Shown here: positions 34,735 through 45,665 of the stretch, in pieces | Numbering within the stretch: position 1 is the stretch's first letter | How the letters are laid out: every line of letters begins with the position of its first letter | Origin: Rugalucina vietnamica | Lineage: Eukaryota > Mollusca > Bivalvia > Lucinida > Lucinidae | Assembly (NCBI GenBank): GCA_964017185.1 | Contig: OZ024882.1 | Coordinates: 39,033,988-39,097,987, forward strand | DNA: 64,000 nt | Direction of reading: 5' to 3' | The notes under the pieces: generated by a model | Seen by the model: the letters and a program-made list of their open reading frames with translations, nothing else | Databases searched by the model: none | What the model was told of the DNA's origin: nothing | Program-made: the position numbers and the translations under genes

Positions 34735-36010
34735 CATTTGATTCTTATAGAAGTTCTATAGGTCTATCAGTATACAGGGTATATGTGAATGTCTATGTAT
34801 ACGGCCTTATTTTGTCCGTAATTTTCATCTAAATTTGAAAATGTTTGTTAATATTCATAAAATAAAAATTCAAATGACATATATTGTAGTACATGATGGT
34901 AAACTATTGCCCTAGCAACCATTTTGATGCCATGTTCAGTGTTGAGGTCAATATTTTATGGCATTGAGGTAGTCGCCCTGACCACACCGGCAGCCATGAG
35001 AATTTTTTCATGGATGCAAGACAGATCTTATAACCCATCTAAAACTTTGCAATGGCTTTACTTTCCTTCCTCATCTTCCCTCTATTTTTGACATTTTTAT
35101 TAATATTCATGAATATGTAAGTGATATAATATTCATTTAGGCGCATGACATCAATTGATTTGCCATATGATATTACTGGTTCAATAACAAAGTGCCACAA
35201 TGATAGTTTGGGCCTGAAAGAAGTTGAATTATGTTTTTTGTACGAATTTTCTGTCATTTTTAATGTTTTTATTAAAATTCATGAATATGCAAATTAAATA
35301 ACATGCATTGAAAGGACTATGTCTCAGCTTTTCAATGAGACCAGATTCAATGGTTTAGAATAGGTAACAGCGTATATCTGACCAATTTTGCATGAACACC
35401 CTAATGGTCAAGAATCTCGTTGACGGTTGACATGGAAACCATACATTTTTGCATAGTGGAAACAAGTTTATCGTTGAAGACAAAATTTCTTTGCATTTCG
35501 TAGGTCCTAATGAATGATTTAGCTCCCATAAAAATTGTTCTGGGGGTTGCAAGGTAGATCAAATTGGCCCCTGGGGTAAAATACATGTATTCGTATTTGT
35601 GAGTTTAACTGGATGGGTGGGGTAATTAGGACTGTATAGATGTGGCATTAATAATACATGGATGTGTTTCTAGACGTAAACATATGTCCCCGTAGTCGCA
35701 TAGGTGTGCAAACAAGTCTTTAGCAGTAAAGAACGAGTTTAAGGATCATTTATATAAAATTCTTTATACCTATGTCACACTTTTTCTTAAACAGTTACAA
35801 AATGTGGTGATCAAACGCTTGCTACTGAAAAACTGCTACCACAATTTGACCGTACGACGTGCCTAGAAATGTTGTAGAAGGATAGTTCTTATCGTCTATA
35901 CAGTCAAACCTTTTCTGGCGGGTAAGTTGTGCGGATCGAATTATCAAATTTCTAGATCCTTGACAACACTTCCAGATGGCAGAAAACAGGCTTTGTTTAT
36001 CATGATTGTT
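34735..36010 (+). repeat. Inverted repeat arm (partner 29191-30850)
   Basis: Carries 'ttattaatattcatgaatat', 'caatgagaccagattcaatg' and, near its end, the complement of 'ggcacgtcgtacggtcaaat'. Lacks the poly-A tract of its partner. Confidence 0.65.
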
Positions 36011-36025
36011 TATCATGATTTGTTT

Positions 36026-36476
36026 ACAGGATGTTTATCATTATTTATTTGTTTGTTCTTGATGATTCATTTACTAGTTAGAGATTCACCACGAGGACCG
36101 AAGAACTAACTAAATGTTATGAACCACTGCAGAAGCTGAGGGTGAGGTTACGGCCGTGTAAAATCGATTTAAACCCGCCAGTAACTTTGTGTTACTGATC
36201 GTTCCAAGTCGATACTTCTGTGGTGGTTCTTTTTGTTTTATGTCTTGGTGTTTAAAATATTTTTGTGCTGTTGGCGCCTTATGTATGTTTGCATATTTTT
36301 AGTTAAGTTAAGGTAACTGAGTGGCCACCTATTGGGAAAATAGCTGCTCATTCGGCTTACGAAGTGTTTTCATGGTATAAGTGCCTGATTGTTAGTTTGG
36401 TTTTTTCCCACCTTGGTTTTTGGAGTGGGAGTCTTTTTCTGATTGCGCCTTTTCCTGATCTTTGCCTACTTGTACT
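36026..36476 (+). mobile_element. Penelope-like element, 3'-end fragment
   Basis: Only the 3' untranslated part is present, in plus orientation: 'caggatgtttatcat', 'gattcaccacgaggaccgaa', 'aacccgccagtaactttgtg' and the terminus 'gatctttgcctacttgtac'. The truncation point falls just downstream of the ORF. It lies inside the right half of the 22-37 kb block. Confidence 0.8.
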
Positions 36477-36599
36477 TTTTTTTGATAGCTTTTTAATGTA
36501 CTTTCAGAACATTATAGTGCAGAAAATTCCTCCTGGGGGGAGGGGGTATGGATAACTAGAAGACTATTAGTTATCATAACAGGTTTTGATGATATTTTT

Positions 36600-37125
36600 G
36601 CACTCATATGACATTTGACCTAATTATGTGACCCAGAGGCAGTTACGTACTTCGAATATACCCGTATGAGTTTAAACACTTGTCAATGAATAAAATAAGA
36701 ACATGTTGCATTTAGTCAACTCATGTTTGACTTAAGAAAGACTTGATTATTGTAACGGGTGTTTGTTATTTTGCACTCATTTGACTTTTGACCTAATTCT
36801 GTCATCCAGGAGCATTTACAGTCTTGGTATCCACCTGTATGTCTTTGGACACATGTCAAGGAATGACATGAGTACAAGTTTTTATAATCAGTCCATTATT
36901 TTCCAAAACAATAATGTTTATTTTCATTTTTACAGATTTTTGCTATTTTGCACTCGTTTGACCTGTGACCCTGTTCTGCGGCCCAGGGTCATTTACAGGC
37001 TTGGCATCCACCCGTACGAGTTTGGGCAGATGCCAAGGAATATTATGAGCATAGGTAGAATAATGTACTCAAAAATGCCAACAAAACCAAAACTAAGCCA
37101 CTTTTTTGGATTTGGACTGCCAAGT
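36600..37125 (-). repeat. Right outermost arm of the 22-37 kb inverted block
   Basis: Three units of about 180-190 bp with 'tgcactcatttgacttttga' and 'acaggcttggcatccacccg'. Complements of these words lie at 22130-22500. Confidence 0.65.
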
Positions 37126-37436
37126 ATCATTTCATTTTACCAATTTTTGAAATTTCAAATGCTTATAAGTACACATATTAGTCAAGGCCGCTGTGTCGAG
37201 ATTTGAGCTCCCGTGGCAAATTTTTGCTAAAAGTGATTCTTGTCCATTTTCATGTAGAGAAATATATGCCCTTCCAGAAAAACGATGTTTCCAAATTTTC
37301 CTTGGTGTATTAATGTCACAATGACGTCACAAAGTGACGTACTAACTTTTTCTCAGAAATGAACATTGCATCTTTTCTTAAAAATAAGCAAATTTGTATG
37401 TTTTATTTGGTCGTGAAGCGGTTTGAAACATTTTGA

Positions 37437-37566
<130 letters not shown>

Positions 37567-38256
37567 AATGCAATTCCAGCCTTCATGCAACGTAAAAATG
37601 ACGTCATTTTGACGTAAATTCGATAAAATTTAAATTATGTGCGAAAATGTAATTTGACCGTGCCATGTACACTTAGTAAAAACACAATATGTTTAAAGGA
37701 AAAACCAATACTAACGGCGTATAGCTACCTATCTTGCAAAGAAATCCAGCACACATTCTGATCGGAATCGGCACCGCTGAACAAAACATTAATTTAGGCC
37801 GCTGTGTCTAAATTTTGGCTCCCGTGGCAAATGTTTGGTTTAAGTGTTTCCTTTGGGATTTTTATACAGAGCTATATATGCCATTTAAAATTAAAGATGT
37901 TGTTCCAATTATTTATTCCAAATATTAACGTCAAAATGACGTAACAAAATGACGTAAGCTCTTTTCTTATCAAATAAGGTGGATTTTATTGATGTTTTTT
38001 TTTTCTCTCGAAGCGCTAATAGTGGCATTTAATGCTTACTTTTAAGGCAGAGTGGTTAAATATGCCTATTGCAAAACTAAAATGCAATTTTGATTCTATG
38101 TAGGCTCAACTGCTACGTGAAAGTGACGTTGGTTTGACGTCTTTGTGTTATAATAAGAAATATACTACACAAGAAAATACTTGAACGCATAAGAACAAAT
38201 GTACATCACCAATTTGACAAAAATACAGCAGATATGTTTCTGACTAAATGATCGCC

Positions 38257-38466
38257 TCATAAATGGACAATCTGTGGAAAACATTTAACTACAGCAGTGC
38301 ATTGACGTTGCATGAACCCAAAAAGCTTTATACTATGTAAATAATGTTTATTATCCCAGTTTTTCGCCAATTTTGGTAAAGGAATTCCACAAATTATTTC
38401 GACATTAAAGTATTGCTTTGGGTTCATTATGTTTGAATTCGGAATTATACGTGAAATGATATTCAT
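38257..38466 (-). CDS. Unrecognised possible coding fragment
   Basis: A 69-codon minus-strand frame with varied composition (for example GIPLPKLAKNWDNKHYL). It has no motif I recognise. It lies in the same orientation as two other candidate fragments at 38613-38870 and 39049-39258 in the middle of a TIR-bounded element, which is why it is listed. It may equally be chance. Confidence 0.15.
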   Translation of the reverse strand: MNIISRIIPNSNIMNPKQYFNVEIICGIPLPKLAKNWDNKHYLHSIKLFGFMQRQCTAVVKCFPQIVHL

Positions 38467-38612
38467 TATAGTAGTATTCTGGTCCCTTTAGCTTCATTTG
38501 CGTTACGAAAATTTAATAATCATGTTGGCTTCTTCCAAATGACTTAAAAAAGTTTACACCACCATTTTATTAGATTATCATTATATAAAGTTTATAAGGT
38601 TTGGGGTGATAT

Positions 38613-38900
38613 TTAAAATGCAAGGTATTTGGTTACAAAATTGACATTAAAGTAATCGACAAGACTACTGGAATGCCATATACTACACAATACATCGTTC
38701 TCTTGCTCATGGAAATTTCTGTCATCGATGTGATAACTCGTGCGTACTTCAAGGGGGTGGTATCGTATGTGTGAGTACAAATTTGAAAATAAGTCAGGTC
38801 TGAGGACTAAATCCATTGGAATTAACAAATTAGGCACAACATAGTATCCAGTCTCATCACGGTATGTCATTTGTTTTGAAAAATTGTCACGGGATCTCAG
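38613..38900 (-). CDS. Unrecognised possible coding fragment
   Basis: Minus-strand frame reading LRSRDNFSKQMTYRDETGYY and VPNLLIPMDLVLRPDLFSN, ending at a stop at 38613-38615. Composition looks protein-like and the frame is open upstream to the edge of the tRNA-like insert at 38923. The neighbouring fragment 39049-39258 is in the same orientation on the other side of that insert. The two could be one decayed gene of the 37179-41346 element. No family recognised. Confidence 0.25.
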   Translation of the reverse strand: MRSRDNFSKQMTYRDETGYYVVPNLLIPMDLVLRPDLFSNLYSHIRYHPLEVRTSYHIDDRNFHEQENDVLCSIWHSSSLVDYFNVNFVTKYLAF

Positions 38901-38922
38901 GTTGTAGTCTCAATCCGAAGGA

Positions 38923-39001
38923 CTGGAGAAGCCCGGGATCGAACTTGCGACCCCTGGTTTACAAGGCAAGTGGCTTAACCACTGTGCCATAGAGGCTTCC
39001 G
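38923..39001 (-). tRNA. tRNA-Thr(UGU)-like pseudogene or SINE head
   Basis: The minus strand starts GGAAGCC and closes with GGCTTCT-CCA, giving 7 of 7 acceptor pairs. The D stem (TGGC/GCCA) is 4 of 4. The anticodon loop CTTGTAA holds TGT, and the B box is AGTTCGATCCC. The anticodon and T stems are badly mismatched, so it is decayed or SINE-derived. Confidence 0.55.
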
Positions 39002-39048
39002 GTATCGCATACATCCTCTTGGCCTTTCGTATCATAAATGATTCTCTG

Positions 39049-39258
39049 TTATTGATCTTCGGATATGTATGTTAGCTGTGCAATGACTTTAGAAAAGTCT
39101 GCGTGTATACTTTCAACTTTATCAGTTATATGAAAGGCCCGTGCGATGAATGCGATATAATTCGCTTTATCGTTTAATTGGCATTCATTTGCCTCATTGA
39201 CCATCTTTAAATTATCACGATGAAAACGATAAAACCAGCGTCTTAAGCGATGCTTCAT
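39049..39258 (-). CDS. Unrecognised possible coding fragment
   Basis: Minus-strand frame with MKHRLRRWFYRFHRDNLKMV and then a mixed helical-looking composition (HITDKVESIHADFSKVIAQL) to a stop at 39049. Upstream the frame continues without stop for about 17 codons (GDAWLDTTY precedes the Met). No family recognised; see the fragment at 38613-38900. Confidence 0.25.
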   Translation of the reverse strand: MKHRLRRWFYRFHRDNLKMVNEANECQLNDKANYIAFIARAFHITDKVESIHADFSKVIAQLTYISEDQ

Positions 39259-39549
39259 ATATGTAGTATCCAGCCACGCATCGCCTTGATGACTTCATGT
39301 AATTACAATGCTAATCTTGCTTTTTCCACCACCTGCTGCATCATTTGCTTTTGCTGTAGGTACAAGAAAAAATCAGTGAAGCGATGCATACATGGTGACA
39401 TGCATGCACTTGTTGAGACTGCCACATTCTCTGATCCTTTTTCAGTGACACTCGGGTTATAACAGGGCTTATTGTGATACATGTGGTGTTTGCCATGCTA
39501 TATATGCTTATCTGGGCTTTGATACTGGCTCCCAGAAGAAGAAATGAAT

Positions 39550-39765
39550 TGGTGACAAGTTATTCAACCTACGAAAACTGCAGGCGCAAGCAAGTCACAA
39601 ACAATTGTGCTAGATTACGTAAAAGATATCAACTGCGATACTAAAATACAAGCGACTATGCATGAAGTTCAGCAGTCATGTGACAGCTATGACCTTAATA
39701 TAAGTATAAAAGAGACAAAAAGAGTAATCAACCAATCATCTGAAAACCTTCGATTGAATTAAGTA
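39550..39765 (+). pseudogene. Small LINE reverse transcriptase fragment
   Basis: Reads GDKLFNLRKLQAQASHKQL and then, in another frame, TMHEVQQSCDSYDLNISIKE followed by TKRVINQSS. This is the stretch around and after the (F/Y)ADD motif of a non-LTR reverse transcriptase ('DGxLFNLRRLQAKTK...FGLTISxKKTEVMxQ'). The catalytic motif itself is lost. It is a different lineage from the LINE at 9-19 kb. Confidence 0.55.
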
Positions 39766-39785
39766 TCACTCACTGTTAATGAGTG

Positions 39786-39910
39786 AATTGTTGAGTAATA
39801 TATCACTGTTTGTCGGTCAGTTGTACGCAGATAAATCACTCGCGCTGCGCGCTCGTGATTTGCTCTGCTTTACAACTGACCAACAAACAGTGATATATTA
39901 CTCATTAATT
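39786..39910. repeat. Long snap-back hairpin with GC-rich apex
   Basis: Arms 'tgagtaatatatcactgttt' and its complement, continuing through 'gtcagttgta', meet at 'cactcgcgctgcgcgctcgtg'-like apex sequence (39838-39856). Nearly perfect pairing. Confidence 0.85.
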
Positions 39911-41349
39911 CTAGAGCTAGAGCTTTCAGGTTGGTTTGGTCATACATAATGGCCAAGTGTTTGACTCATGTTTGGTCTGGTCAATGTATCTCCTGTGTAT
40001 TTAGTCAGTACTGTGTGGAGCTGAAAGTGCCTTGCTCAATGTCACTACACAGAAATGATAAGTATCGAACATGATTTGCAAGTGAAGTACAAAAACACAC
40101 ATATCGGTGACAGAAGACCATAAAAAGAAGAACAGCATAGTGCTCTTGAATGCGATGATACCGTCATCTGGTCTAAAAGATTATTTACTATTAAAATAAA
40201 TGTGAAACATACCGGAAAATTCGAAAAGCCATCCATAGAGGTTATCGATTTATTAACAGGACATCCATCTTGTGGATTTGATTAGGTTCACTATATCAGT
40301 TAGTTGAAGTTCAAGAAGCTTAAGTACCATTTACTACTAACTAGTTTGCAAATTGTCATGTAAATAGTATATATATTTTACGTGAAATGGTTAACGACCA
40401 GCAACAGTTTTAGTTTCATTTTAAAAGAAGTACTGACGCTTTGCTTATGCTTTAATACGAAATATTTTTCAAACTTCCAAGGTCATTTAATGCACATTAT
40501 ATATGAACATAGGCACTAGTTGCATAAACCTTATTTTTCACATGAATTATTAATCTTAGACACAACCTATGACTAAAATATCGACCCCTACAAAACGGGA
40601 TACCTTTGGCATTTGAACTTCCAAAAAAATCTACCGTTTATACTTATGTGACGTCATTTTTCAAACACTTAGGTCATTATGACGTTATTGTTACAAATAA
40701 TTAAAATTCAAATTCAGCATATTAAGTTTATGTTCAAATGTGTTGTTTTTAATAATATAACAGCTAATCAAACTATTCAAGGTTATTACAATCAAGTAAA
40801 TAGCCCTAAGTTAATAATTTTGGTATACGACAAAATAACTGCACACGTCACTTTATGACGGAAAGTCGCGTCAACGTCAAAACAATTTTAAAAATTAGAA
40901 ACATCTTTTTTTCTGATAGGAAATATATATATTTTCTACAAGAAATATCTTGTTTGCAACATTTTACCAAAAATACAAACAAGACTATACAGCGACATGT
41001 ATTTCACTTACTAACGTCATATTTACGTCATAATTACTCTCAAATAATTCAAAATTGCATTTGCTATTAACGAACATGATGCCATCTTTATAATATTAGC
41101 TCAACTGATCAAAATATACAAGTTATGTCCAATATTTACTTTTAATGGGTTTATTTAACTCTATTTATATACATTTTACTATGCAAAAATGGGTACCATC
41201 TTATGTGACGTCACTATGACGTTAAAACGTCATGAAAAAAATGGAAACATCTTTTTTCTTAAATAGAATATATTTTTCTATAAGAAAATGCATGTTTCCC
41301 ACTTTTAGCAAAAATTTGCCACGGGATTACACAGCGGCCTTGACTATAT

Positions 41350-41876
41350 GCTGTAAATAGCACATATGCTAGATATGCAGAGAGAAGATTTAATACTGAA
41401 TATAACGGTATACAACACTCAATATTTTCAAAAAGTGGAGATAAAACACTACAGCACTCAGCCGACGATTTGTGTACCTGTCATAATCTAACAGGCTATT
41501 CCAGTACTAAACAATGCTAGTTACGAAACTGAAATGTCTGGTCAAACTTGAAAATTTTACACGTTTGCAGGTGGTGCATCTTCATGGGACATGAGTATGT
41601 TAAAGTTCGTAGTATCTGGCTATATTATTCAGTACAAGTGTTCTTTTTATAGCCGTACAAAGAAGTCTTATCTATGGCATCGTTGTGACTTTGACCATTT
41701 CTGTGATGTTTCTGTCTGGTGGACTATGGGTTACAGAAGAGCCTGGTATACAACATTAAGTAATTTATGTATAGTTAGTCGCCAAGACACGGAACGATAA
41801 CTAATTCCCTTCGAACAAGTCGCATCTGATAGAAGGACTTACCGAAATAAAATACAACAATTTGCTCATGCATCAA
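41350..41876. other. No recognisable feature
   Basis: AT-rich; one 69-codon plus-strand frame without family signal. Confidence 0.45.
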
Positions 41877-42947
41877 CACAGTACAGGAGCGGAAGTGAAC
41901 GAACAACTGCGATTGTACAGGACTTGCGACTTTGTACATTGACGATCGGTCACTTTCGGTATTGACACGGGTAGCGAAATGTGTAAGTGTCACACAGGAT
42001 AGGCAACCATATTTGTTTTGCTACACGTTTTCGGTGAGTTTAATGTTTTTATTATTTTCCGACCTACGAAACATGTTGGGTTTGATACTGCATGAGAAGA
42101 AATTGTGTTCTGATCACCTGTCTATCATTAGCAGACGTCTGTTTGAAACATTGTAAATATCCGTAAAACGTGTTTAAAGAAACAAATTCGTTTGTATTTA
42201 GCATTTATTCTTCTGGCAGAACCACTTTATAAGAGCGTATATAGACCATCTTCAAACATTCAACTGCAATTCGTGAAATTTTGAAAATACGAATCATGCG
42301 AAAAGCGTAATTGTACAGTCACCTGCAGTCATCAGATGATCCCTTGTACAGATCAACTGCGATTAACTTGAACGATCACTTGCGTGGTATAATTTTGGAA
42401 ATGCACTTTAATTTACTTAGTGCAACCTGTGTGTCAATTTTTAAACCTATCACACCGATCCTATTGTGATGGAATATTACTTAGTGCAACCTATGTGTCA
42501 ATTTTTAACCCTATCACACCGATCCTATTGTGATGGAATAGTACTAAGCTCCCACCCGTGTACAGGAACTGGTTCAATCAGAACCAAAGTCTCGTTCTTA
42601 ATATCAAGGCAGAAAGCATATGAAATTGCAAATAAGTATTGTTACATTTAAATAACGTAGGATCAATCGAGTAAGCAGCTTTTCCAAAATGATAGCAATT
42701 CAGAAACTGTTACAAGATACAGAATGTATGCCCAGGGGAGGTACTATGAATTATTATTAAAAATGTGGGAGCAGCATATGAAATGTTATCAAAGAACCAA
42801 AGCAGACATACCGCCGAGGAAATAATTTTATTTCCTTCATGGGTATAATTCAGTGCTGTTTATGCAAGGAGCACTATTAGTCATACATTTAAGCCGCCTC
42901 ATGAGAAAACCAAAGGCACAGATCAGCTTCGCAGAAAATGCGAAGCT
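41877..42947 (-). repeat. Inverted repeat copy B (partner 465-1539)
   Basis: Reverse complement of copy A over its whole length with small differences. Within it, the 'cctatcacaccgatcctatt' segment is doubled as in copy A, so the internal duplication predates the two copies. Its inner end starts 'cacagtac' and its outer end is the 'gcttcgcagaaaatgcgaag' hairpin. Confidence 0.75.
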
Positions 42948-42954
42948 GGCCGTG

Positions 42955-43145
42955 GGTAACAAGAAGCTTCGTTAGCCCAATTTTCTTCGTTATGTCTTCG
43001 TTAGACCTTCGTTAGCTACAATTTGGTTAACAAGAAAGGTTTCGTTATTTACGAAATGTGAAAAATCTTCGTTAAGATGTCAAAAGTTAACGACGACTCA
43101 GAGGCTGCCGTTAAGCCTTCGTTAAAGGTACTTTGTACTTATAAA
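42955..43145 (+). repeat. Cluster of TTCGTTA motifs
   Basis: At least seven copies of TTCGTTA occur within about 180 bp, directly outside inverted repeat copy B, with two 'gttaac' words mixed in. Spacing is irregular, so this is not a simple tandem repeat. Confidence 0.7.
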
Positions 43146-43286
43146 TGATTGGATGCACACTTATAAGGGCTATCCAAGCTATTAGAATGACAGTTGCGTC
43201 TGTTTTTTTTAATTGTTCCCCGCATTTCGTCCTACCATCCCCCTATAAGAGTATGTATACTGAGCCAAACTTATAACGCAACATCG

Positions 43287-44123
43287 CAGGGTTGCCACTC
43301 ATTTTTTATTTCAAAATTCCCTGACTTTTCCATGACTTTTCCCTGACATTTTACAGTTTTCCAGATCCTTTCATCGGCATCTCGGCGCCATTTTTCAGCT
43401 TTTTGAAGCCATCTCACCTATAAAAGCATAGGTTGCAAGGCTCTTCTTTACCTCTCCCACTTTAGATTTTTTCCTAAGTAGGGAAACTATTTTCACTATT
43501 ACATGTATTATAGTTATCCCCCTAACAGAACAAAGTATTAAAAGTATGTCAGCTAAATGGCTTCAATGGCTTTTCTTATTTTTCTACCCCCCCCCCCCCC
43601 CCATGCTTTACATCTCATCATAAAGTTTGACGTAAATGAGAAATCGGAAAGTGAATTTTGGCGGGGGTTTGGGGGCCGCCTAGGCCCCCAGAAGCTCTTG
43701 GGTTAATAATGCAATCTCGTCTGATGTTGGCCTCTCCTGAGGTCATTTATCATTTTTTAGCATGCAGCCAAAGTGAATTGAGTGATTAATTGAAGAAAAC
43801 AAGTATGATACAGAAATGGTAGGTTTACTTTGATGCTAAAGCACTGTAAGAAGGAAAAATCAAATAGCTCTCAAACGATATGTTCAAAGACTTTAATTAA
43901 TTAAGATATTCTGAGAAAATGAAAGCCATGTAACTTTAGGAGAAAAGACATTGATACATTGCCAAAGACCATCATTTTTGAGAAAATTCTGAAATTCCCT
44001 GACTTTTCCCTGACTTTTGCACTTTTTGCAATTTTCCCTGACTCAAACCCAAATTCCCTGACTTTTCCCTGACCTGGAAAAAATTTCATTTTCCAGACTT
44101 TTTCCCTGACTGTGGCAACCCTG
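43287..44123. mobile_element. hAT-like non-autonomous element, 5-bp TSD
   Basis: Perfect 12-bp TIRs, CAGGGTTGCCAC at the left and its complement at 44112-44123, flanked by CATCG on both sides (43282-43286, 44124-44128). Subterminal DNA repeats 'ttccctgacttttcc' on both sides in inverse orientation. No transposase; a C-run lies at 43589-43602. Ends are hAT-like, the 5-bp TSD is as in the hAT5 subgroup. Confidence 0.85.
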
Positions 44124-44128
44124 CATCG

Positions 44129-44639
44129 GTTTATTTTTATTGTTGTACACATGAACAGTATCAAATAAACTTTTCCGCCGCTGAAATAGATTGCCAGACG
44201 ATCGACACATTTCATAAGATCTTGTTTGTGACATTCTGTGTTATGTGTCCCAAGAAATTAATCATTTTCAGAGGTAGGATCTTGGCAAAAAATGAAATGC
44301 ATTGTGATTTTCCAGAATGCGACATGTGACGTGTATTCGTACCCTAGAAATAAGTGTCGCGTTTTAAGGGTTATACCTGTACCATTTTGGACACTGAGTA
44401 ATTTTACTGTCTAAAGAACAATTTTGCTCAATTTGAAGCAGAGTTAAAGACTCATTTTTACTCCCAACCATTCAAGTTTACTCACAGTTTAACATTTGTT
44501 ATAGACGTTCCTGACGCTATTGTGTTTGAAATTTATGCGTTATAATGTGCTCACTTCGATGATAAACAAGTGAAGAGTTTGCCACATTTTGTAGAAACTA
44601 ATATCATTCACTCAGCCATTATCACTCTTTTAAAAAGGC
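44129..44639. other. No recognisable feature
   Basis: No coding, RNA or repeat signal seen. Confidence 0.45.
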
Positions 44640-45258
44640 TAATTAAAGCAATATGCTAGTGCGTGTAGTAAGTGGATATCAATCTCCAGTCAGAGTTGTC
44701 CTAGAATGTTCGAATATCACACTTGTAAAATCACGAGCACAAGTGACCGTTCAATTTAAATTCTTCTTGATCGCAAGAGACTGTTCAATCAAAGTACAAG
44801 TGACCGTACAATTGACCCAAAAATACTGACCTACATTTGAACGGATATCTAATGACTTTTACGCACCTACTCACATTTTCATTGACTATCCACCACATAG
44901 TTGATTGAATGATTACAGGACATATAAAAAAGAAGCATTTGATATTGTTTTCGTATTTTAATACACTGTTTTATAAAGCAGGCCAGATCGGGGGAACACC
45001 CAGGTCTACTGATCAATGTTGTTTTTTCAAGCGATACGGTCTTTGATTCTTATGTCACTGTCATCAATGAAAGGGATAAATATGTGAAAACTTACGCAGA
45101 CAAAATTCCAGTAACAAAATCCACCTTCATGGCTGCCGTGTAAACATTTTAGCACACCACGTGATTACTTTTTGAGTGCAAGTGACTGATCGTCACTGTA
45201 CAAAGTCGCAAGTCCTGTACAATCGCAGTTGTTCGCTCACTTCCGCTCCCATACTGTG
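44640..45258 (+). repeat. Diverged third member of the A/B repeat family
   Basis: The last about 75 bp (45185-45258) closely match the terminus of copy A ('gtcactgtacaaagtcgcaa', 'cttccgctcccatactgtg'). Upstream, 'aagtgaccgttcaa' and 'agtacaagtgaccgtacaat' are looser echoes of the subterminal motifs. Confidence 0.55.
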
Positions 45259-45665
45259 ATCAATAACGTGCTAAAACGGATGGGCAGAATCTTGCTATTA
45301 AACTACAGAAGCGGAGATTCTAGCCCTGTAAAATCGTTTTTTAAAAGTTTTCCAGTAATTTATCTACTGACCGCTTCAAGTCTGTTCTGCTTCGATTTAT
45401 ATTTACGTTGTATTTCTGTCTTTTTATTTGGTTTATGCTCAGTACCGTATGTCTGTAATCTTTCTCTTCAATCATGCTTTTAAAATTTATGTGGTTTTCT
45501 CTCTCGCATATATCTTGGTTTGATTTTTTTTTTCAATGCAATCGTATCTTTGCCCGCTATTCTTTCTTTCAACATTGCTTACCACTGCCTTACAGCAACA
45601 GCCTAACACCAGACACGTATTATGACTTGCTAATCACTGTCTTCGTTACGTTTTTTCTATTGCAG
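45259..45665. other. Likely intron upstream of the first recognised exon
   Basis: T-rich sequence leading to the splice acceptor 'ttttttctattgcag' at 45651-45665. Frames in it are hydrophobic because of the T content. I could not identify an N-terminal exon here. Confidence 0.5.

Larger units (their letters stand above)
34085..34735 (-). repeat. Tandem duplication (about 360 bp) containing a tRNA-derived SINE
   Basis: Two copies start 'acgaatatgaaaattcgtaa' (about 34088 and 34457) and each includes a tRNA-like head on the minus strand, 'tgacacagtaggtcagaga' and 'aaccacggcagataatctc'. A short frame on the minus strand is non-coding. Confidence 0.75.

Noticed and set aside
36364..36555. Plus-strand frame with hydrophobic sequence
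   Set aside because: Lies in the 3' untranslated end of a Penelope-like fragment; the same translation appears wherever that end is present (for example 16008-16229 and 59244-59663 on the minus strand).
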